Part shown: one piece after another, positions 42,837 to 44,245 of the stretch
Layout of the letters: the number at the start of each line of letters is the position of its first letter
Numbering within the stretch: the first letter of the stretch is position 1
Origin: Mycobacteriales bacterium
GTDB taxonomy: Bacteria > Actinomycetota > Actinomycetes > Mycobacteriales > QHCD01
Assembly (NCBI GenBank): GCA_036497565.1
Contig: DASXJE010000119.1
Coordinates: 1-44,245, forward strand
Reading direction: 5' to 3'
Length of the DNA stretch: 44,245 nt
Notes under the pieces: generated by a model
Told to the model about the DNA's origin: nothing
Database searches by the model: none
What the model saw: the letters and a program-made list of their open reading frames with translations, nothing else
Translations under genes and position numbers: made by a program

Positions 42837-42892
42837 CATGATCGTGATCGGATCCGTACGGCGTTTCGCGGCTTTATCCGATCACGATCATG
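42837..42892. terminator. 16-bp perfect inverted repeat between convergent genes
   Basis: CATGATCGTGATCGGA (42837-42852) is exactly inverted as TCCGATCACGATCATG (42877-42892), with a 24-base loop. It lies between the convergent small-protein and lipoprotein genes. No T tract follows. A bidirectional terminator or an intergenic repeat unit are the likely roles. Confidence 0.65.
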
Positions 42893-42931
42893 GGAGTTGG
42901 CGGCTTGGGATCGGCGGCGGCGGTTGGCGGG

Positions 42932-43537
42932 CTACTTGCCGTTCCAGCATCCCAGGATGTCGGTGGCGACGGTGTAGGCGAGGTTCGTCCGCGATTCGCC
43001 GTTGGCCGCATTGCGTGGCAGGCCGGTGCCGTCGACGTGCAGGGTCTTGTCGTCCTTGACGAAGACGACTGTTCCGTCGGTGGTTTCGTAGGCGGGCAGG
43101 CCGAGCGCGGACAGGCCGCGCAGGGTGTGGCCGGCACCGAGGTTCCCCCGCAACGTGGTGAAGTAGGCATGCGCTGACGGGACGTCGCCTGATTCCTTGA
43201 CCGAGATCACCAGCCGGCCGGCGGGCAGCCGGTAGGTGCAGGTATAGAGGCGATGTGCCCAGGTCGCGGTCACCGGCGGCTTGGCGGAGAGCGCGAGGAC
43301 CTTGGCGACATCGGTCCGGATCTCCGGTCCACAGATCATCTTGGCGGTTGCCGATGGTCCCGCCTCCTTCGCCGCCGCCGGCCGGTCGGCATGCTTCGTC
43401 GGCAGTCCCGGCATCGACATGCCCGGTGACATCGACTTGGTAGCCGAGGACTGGTCGGTGGCAGCCGCGGACGCGCAGCCGGCCAGCAGGATCGGCAGGG
43501 CCGCGAGCAGGCCGAGCTGCTTGGTGCGACGGTTCAT
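42932..43537 (-). CDS. Secreted lipoprotein of unknown function
   Basis: A 201-residue predicted lipoprotein. The signal ends PILLAGC, with Cys21 as lipid site. A Ser/Thr/Met-rich linker (SMSPGMSMPGLPTKHADR) precedes a globular domain from about residue 65: AKMICGPEIRTDVAKVLALS, HRLYTCTYRLPAGRLVISVK, and a Cys near the C-terminus (LGCWNGK). The Cys spacing allows a disulfide. The Met/His-rich linker might bind a metal such as copper, which is speculative. It is divergent from the CHRD-like gene, 170 bases apart; both are exported. Confidence 0.85.
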   Translation of the reverse strand: MNRRTKQLGLLAALPILLAGCASAAATDQSSATKSMSPGMSMPGLPTKHADRPAAAKEAGPSATAKMICGPEIRTDVAKVLALSAKPPVTATWAHRLYTCTYRLPAGRLVISVKESGDVPSAHAYFTTLRGNLGAGHTLRGLSALGLPAYETTDGTVVFVKDDKTLHVDGTGLPRNAANGESRTNLAYTVATDILGCWNGK

Positions 43538-43707
43538 GTCATCCTCCGGTGCGCAGGTGGGTCTCCCCTTCGTTCGTGGGCGCCGCTGTTGCGGTTCGGA
43601 ACAGATACCTGCGGACGGATGAACCGGATGCGCCCGATTGCCCGAACGTCTCCTGGATCAGCTCACCAGTGCGGGGATCGTTTCCCGCCAACAGCAAGGG
43701 AGACCGT

Positions 43708-44245
43708 ATGCACAGGGCACTCAAGGTCGTCGCGCCGCTCGCCATTGCGGCGTTGCCGTTGCTTGCGCCGGCTGCTGCGTCGGCAGACAGCGGCTGGTCG
43801 TTCCAGGCGTCGCTCAAGCCGCTCAACCATTCGACCGCGACGGGGACCGTCATGATCCACGGGTCGGGTAATCAGGCGACCATCACCGAGCACGTGTCGG
43901 GTCTGGCCGCGACCTTCGGCAAGTCCCCGTACCCACACGTGCAACACATCCACATCAACGCTCAAGGGGTCTGCCCGTCGATGGCGGCGGACAAGAACGG
44001 CGACGGAGTCGTGTCCACCACCGAGGGGGCGCCGTTCTATGGTCCGATCGGTACGACGCTGTCCGTCAGCGGCGGCACGACACCGGCCGACGGCACGAAC
44101 ATCAAGATCGCGCCGAGCGGTGGTAGCTACACCTACTCCCGCACCATCACCCTGGATTCGGCCACCATGTCGTCGTTGAAGGCCGGCAAGGCTGTCGTGG
44201 TGGTGCACGGGCTCGACCCGGCGACGCTGAGCAAGCAGGCGCAGG
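43708..44245 (+). CDS. Secreted CHRD-like protein with EF-hand-type loop (cut by window end)
   Basis: Partial: 179 residues are visible and the frame is open at the end. The signal peptide MHRALKVVAPLAIAALPLLAPAAASA is followed by a mature domain GWSFQASLKPLNHSTATGTV, a segment HVQHIHINAQGVCPS and VVVVHGLDP, resembling CHRD or Cu/Zn-SOD-like beta folds. A perfect EF-hand loop pattern, DKNGDGVVSTTE (residues 95-106, with D, N, D, S and E at ligand positions), is inserted in the middle, implying Ca2+ binding. AAGGGAG precedes the ATG. No enzymatic residues can be named. Confidence 0.85.
   Translation, partial: MHRALKVVAPLAIAALPLLAPAAASADSGWSFQASLKPLNHSTATGTVMIHGSGNQATITEHVSGLAATFGKSPYPHVQHIHINAQGVCPSMAADKNGDGVVSTTEGAPFYGPIGTTLSVSGGTTPADGTNIKIAPSGGSYTYSRTITLDSATMSSLKAGKAVVVVHGLDPATLSKQAQ

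Overview
The window is chromosomal DNA of a high-GC actinobacterium (Actinomycetota). Support for this comes from the strong G/C preference at third codon positions, dense genes with ATGA/GTGA overlaps, and family content: an LpdA-type quinone reductase, a DUF5313 membrane protein, an AccA3-like biotin carboxylase, a Pkn-type kinase and an ECF42 sigma factor with its DGPF partner. Many genes appear to have leaderless transcripts. I cannot place the genus. I see no rRNA, tRNA, CRISPR array, transposase or integrase.

Layout. 0.2-3.4 kb: regulators (a MEDS-ATPase, a MarR protein, and a DGPF/ECF42 sigma pair). 3.4-8.2 kb: salvage and sugar-phosphate genes (upp, a zinc alcohol dehydrogenase, a small P-loop kinase, a PGM2-like phosphomutase, purine nucleoside phosphorylase). 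8.2-16.1 kb: a membrane Ser/Thr kinase, a coenzyme-B12 acyl-CoA mutase large subunit, a frameshifted HEAT-repeat gene and small single-domain enzymes (nucleotidyltransferase, GNAT, two VOC proteins, an APH-like kinase, a PPOX/F420 protein). 16.3-33.7 kb: a carbohydrate and uronate utilisation block. 33.7-40.1 kb: a GCS2 ligase, an M20 amidohydrolase, a gamma-glutamylcyclotransferase-like protein, lpdA, DUF5313 and the acyl-CoA carboxylase alpha chain. 40.5-44.2 kb: a membrane diguanylate cyclase, a 0.78-kb gene-poor tract, a small conserved protein, a lipoprotein and a secreted CHRD-like protein cut by the window end.

How the genes work together. The central block looks like a polysaccharide-to-uronate route. 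A secreted beta-helix protein would act outside the cell. A lipoprotein, two permeases and an ATPase would import oligosaccharides. A GH4 enzyme with the CHSV signature would cleave alpha-galactosides. A DeoR regulator sits at the end of this part. A LacI-uxaC-uxuB operon (glucuronate/galacturonate isomerase and fructuronate/tagaturonate reductase) is transcribed divergently from a second sugar importer that lacks its own ATPase. That importer is followed by a TIM-barrel epimerase and a Gfo/Idh/MocA dehydrogenase. A LacI-type palindrome overlaps both divergent promoters. The next uronate step (mannonate/altronate dehydratase) and the KDG kinase and aldolase are not in the window.

The flanks resemble one conserved mycobacterial neighbourhood (lpdA, DUF5313, M20 amidohydrolases, deoD, pmmB, upp). 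Here it is split in two by about 26 kb of accessory genes, which suggests that the 8.2-34.8 kb block is lineage-specific cargo or the product of a rearrangement.
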